Assembly (NCBI GenBank): GCA_963969495.1
Contig: OZ018338.1
Coordinates: 46,879,206-46,943,205 of the forward strand
Length of the DNA: 64,000 nt
Source of the DNA: Ceratothoa steindachneri
Taxonomy: Eukaryota; Arthropoda; Malacostraca; Isopoda; Cymothoidae
Direction of reading: 5' to 3'
Of the stretch, positions 62,201 through 64,000 are shown piece after piece. Under the pieces are notes generated by a model. That model saw only the letters and a list, made by a program, of their open reading frames with translations. It had not been told where the DNA came from and did no database searches. How positions within the stretch are numbered: the stretch's first letter is position 1; the number at the start of each line of letters is the position of its first letter. A program made the translations under genes and the position numbers.

Positions 62201-64000
62201 TCGATTTCTTCAAAAAAGCTTGAAAAACGAAAGTTTTGGGAAAATAAACCGTTTTTCAAACTTAGCAAGTTACTTCTCTCGAATCTAAGTAATATTAACC
62301 AAAACCTGGAAAAACGGCCGTTTTTAAGGTTTGGTCCATTTCCAAAAAAAGATTGAAAAACGGGGGGTTTTTGGATGGTGCAAATATCTTTAAACTTATC
62401 CAATTAAGGTCTCCGATTGTAAGTAATATTAGGCAAAAACATGCAAAAACGGCCAGTTTTGAGATTGAATCGATTGCTTCAAAAAAGCTTGAAATACGTC
62501 AGTTTTGAGAAAATAAACCGTTTTTCAAACTTAGCAAGTTATTGCTCTCGAATCTCAGTAATATTAACCAAAACCCGGAAAAACAGCCGTTTTTAAGGTT
62601 TAATCCATTTTCTAAAAAAGATTGAAAAAACGAGAGTTTTGTGGATGGTGCAAATATCTTCACTCTTATTTAATTAAGGTCTCCGATTATAAGTAATATT
62701 AGGCAAAAACATGCAAAAACGGCATGTTTTGAGATTCAATCGATTTCTTCAAAAAAGCTTGAAAAACGTCAGTTTTGGGAAAATAAACCGTTTTTCAAAC
62801 CTAGCAAGTTATTCCTCTCGAATCTAAGTAATATTAACCAAAACCTGGAAAAACGGCCGTTTTTAAGGTTTAAACCATTTTCTAAAAATGATGGGAAAAC
62901 AAGAGTTTTTTGGATTGTGTAAATATTTTCAAACCTATTCAATTAAGGTCTCCTAATTTAATTAATATTAGGCAGAAACATGCAAAAACGGCCAGTTTTG
63001 AGATTCAATCGATTTCTTCAAAAAAGCTCGAAAAACGTCAGTTTTGGGAAAATAAACCGTTTTTTCAAACTTAGCAAGTTATTGCTCTCGATTCTAAGTA
63101 ATATTAACCCAAACCTGGAAAAACCGCCGTTTTTAAGGTTTAAACCAATTTCTACAAATGATGGAAAACGGGAGTTTTTTGGATGATGCAAATATCTTCA
63201 AACCTATCCAATTAAGGTCTCCGATGATAAGTAATTTTAGGCAAAAACATGCAAAAAAGGCCAGTTTTAAGATTCGAGCGATTTCTTAAAAAAAGCTTGA
63301 AAAACGTCAGTTTTGAGGAAATAAACCGTTTTTCAAACTTAGCAGGTTATTGCTCTCGAATCTTTACTAATATTAACCAAAACCTGGAAAAACAGCCGTT
63401 TTTAAGGTTTGATCCATTTTCTAAAAAAAGAGTGAAAAACGTGGGTTTTTTGGTTAATGCAAATATCTTCAATCTTATTTAATTAAGGTCTCCGATTATA
63501 AGTAATATTAGGCAAAAACATGCAAAAACGGCCAGTTTTGAGATTGAATCGATTTCTTCAAAAAAGCTTTAAAAACGTCAGTTTTGAGAAAATAAACCGT
63601 TTTTAAAACTTAGCAGGTTATTGCTCTCGAATCTAAGTAATATTAACTAAAACCTGGAAAAGCGGGCGTTTTTAAGGTTTGATCCATTTTCTAAAAAAAG
63701 ATTGAAAAAACGAGAGTTTTGTGGATGGTGCAAATATCTTCAATCTTATTTAATTAGGGTCTCCGATTATAAGTAATATTAGGCAAAAAACATGCAAAAA
63801 CGGCCAGTTTTGAGATTCGAGCGATTTCTTAAAAAAGCTTAAAAAACGTCGGTTTTGAGAAAATAAACCGTTTTTCAAACTTAGCAAGTTATTGCTCTCG
63901 AATCTGAGTAATATTAACCAAAACCTGGAAAAACAGCCGTTTTTAAGGTTTGATTCATTTTCTAAAAAATGATTGAAAAACGAGGGTATTTTGGATGATG
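59300..64000 (+). repeat. Family C satellite block, right contig
   Basis: About 17 monomers of the same satellite in the same orientation. They differ from A and B by TTCTTCAAAAAAGCTT, CTTCAATCTTATTTAATTAAGG, GAGTTTTGTGGATGG and frequent CAGCCG in the palindrome. Monomers vary more among themselves than HOR copies do in A, and no short HOR is obvious. The first 107 bp (59300-59406) match the last 107 bp of the window (63894-64000) with one difference, an offset of 4594 bp or about 17 monomers. Confidence 0.9.

Noticed and set aside
1..64000. CRISPR array
   Set aside because: The repeat unit is 269 bp with diverged copies and no alternation of short identical repeats with unique spacers; no cas-like gene is present.
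1..64000. CENP-B box (TTCGNNNNANNCGGG) as a centromere marker
   Set aside because: I compared TTCGATCG and CGGGAG contexts on both strands and the required spacing is not met. A centromeric role is neither supported nor excluded by this.
1..64000. Transposon or retroelement insertion, or telomeric repeats
   Set aside because: No long terminal repeats, target-site duplications, transposase or reverse transcriptase frames, poly-A tails or short telomere motifs break the array. All irregularities are explained by monomer-level indels and exchange.

Overview
The window is satellite DNA from end to end. It holds no recognisable gene, RNA gene, transposon or unique sequence on either strand. All of it is one AT-rich tandem repeat of about 269 bp, always in the same head-to-tail orientation, with roughly 219 monomers left of a 200-N assembly gap (59100-59299) and about 17 right of it. 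Such a long array, with higher-order repeats (HORs) and a 200-N scaffold gap, indicates a eukaryotic nuclear chromosome, probably a centromeric, pericentromeric or other heterochromatic block. I do not recognise the satellite family and cannot place the species or kingdom.

Monomer architecture: each monomer is an old dimer of two related halves, 134 and 135 bp. I estimate the halves at about 70% identity by eye. Both begin at an AAAAACGGCC motif. Half A usually reads CGGCCAGTTTT or CGGTCAGTTTT. Half B carries the perfect palindrome AAAAACGGCCGTTTTT. Each half also has a second AAAACG..GTTTT block about 46 bp after the first.

Layout: family B monomers fill about 1-3790 and 11940-29740. Family A monomers fill about 3790-11940 and 29740-59099. 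A more diverged, less ordered family C fills 59300-64000. Switches between families are sharp and keep monomer register, as expected from unequal exchange or conversion between arrays. Family A is a mosaic of a 5-monomer HOR (about 1348 bp) and two alternative 7-monomer HORs (about 1886 bp; types I and II here), plus 8-, 9- and 12-monomer derivatives. Family B contains an 11-monomer, 2948-bp unit in two nearly identical consecutive copies, and several shorter dispersed repeated segments.

Sequence quality: left of about 48.7 kb, homopolymer lengths agree well between HOR copies. Between about 48.7 kb and the gap, single-base homopolymer indels become frequent, which suggests a weakly supported contig end. 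The short open frames in the window (61-126 codons) are by-products of the repeat, and many start only at TTG. No function can be assigned from coding content. The interest lies in the layered repeat architecture (46 bp, 135 bp, 269 bp, then 5/7/11-mer HORs) and in the traces of how it evolved.
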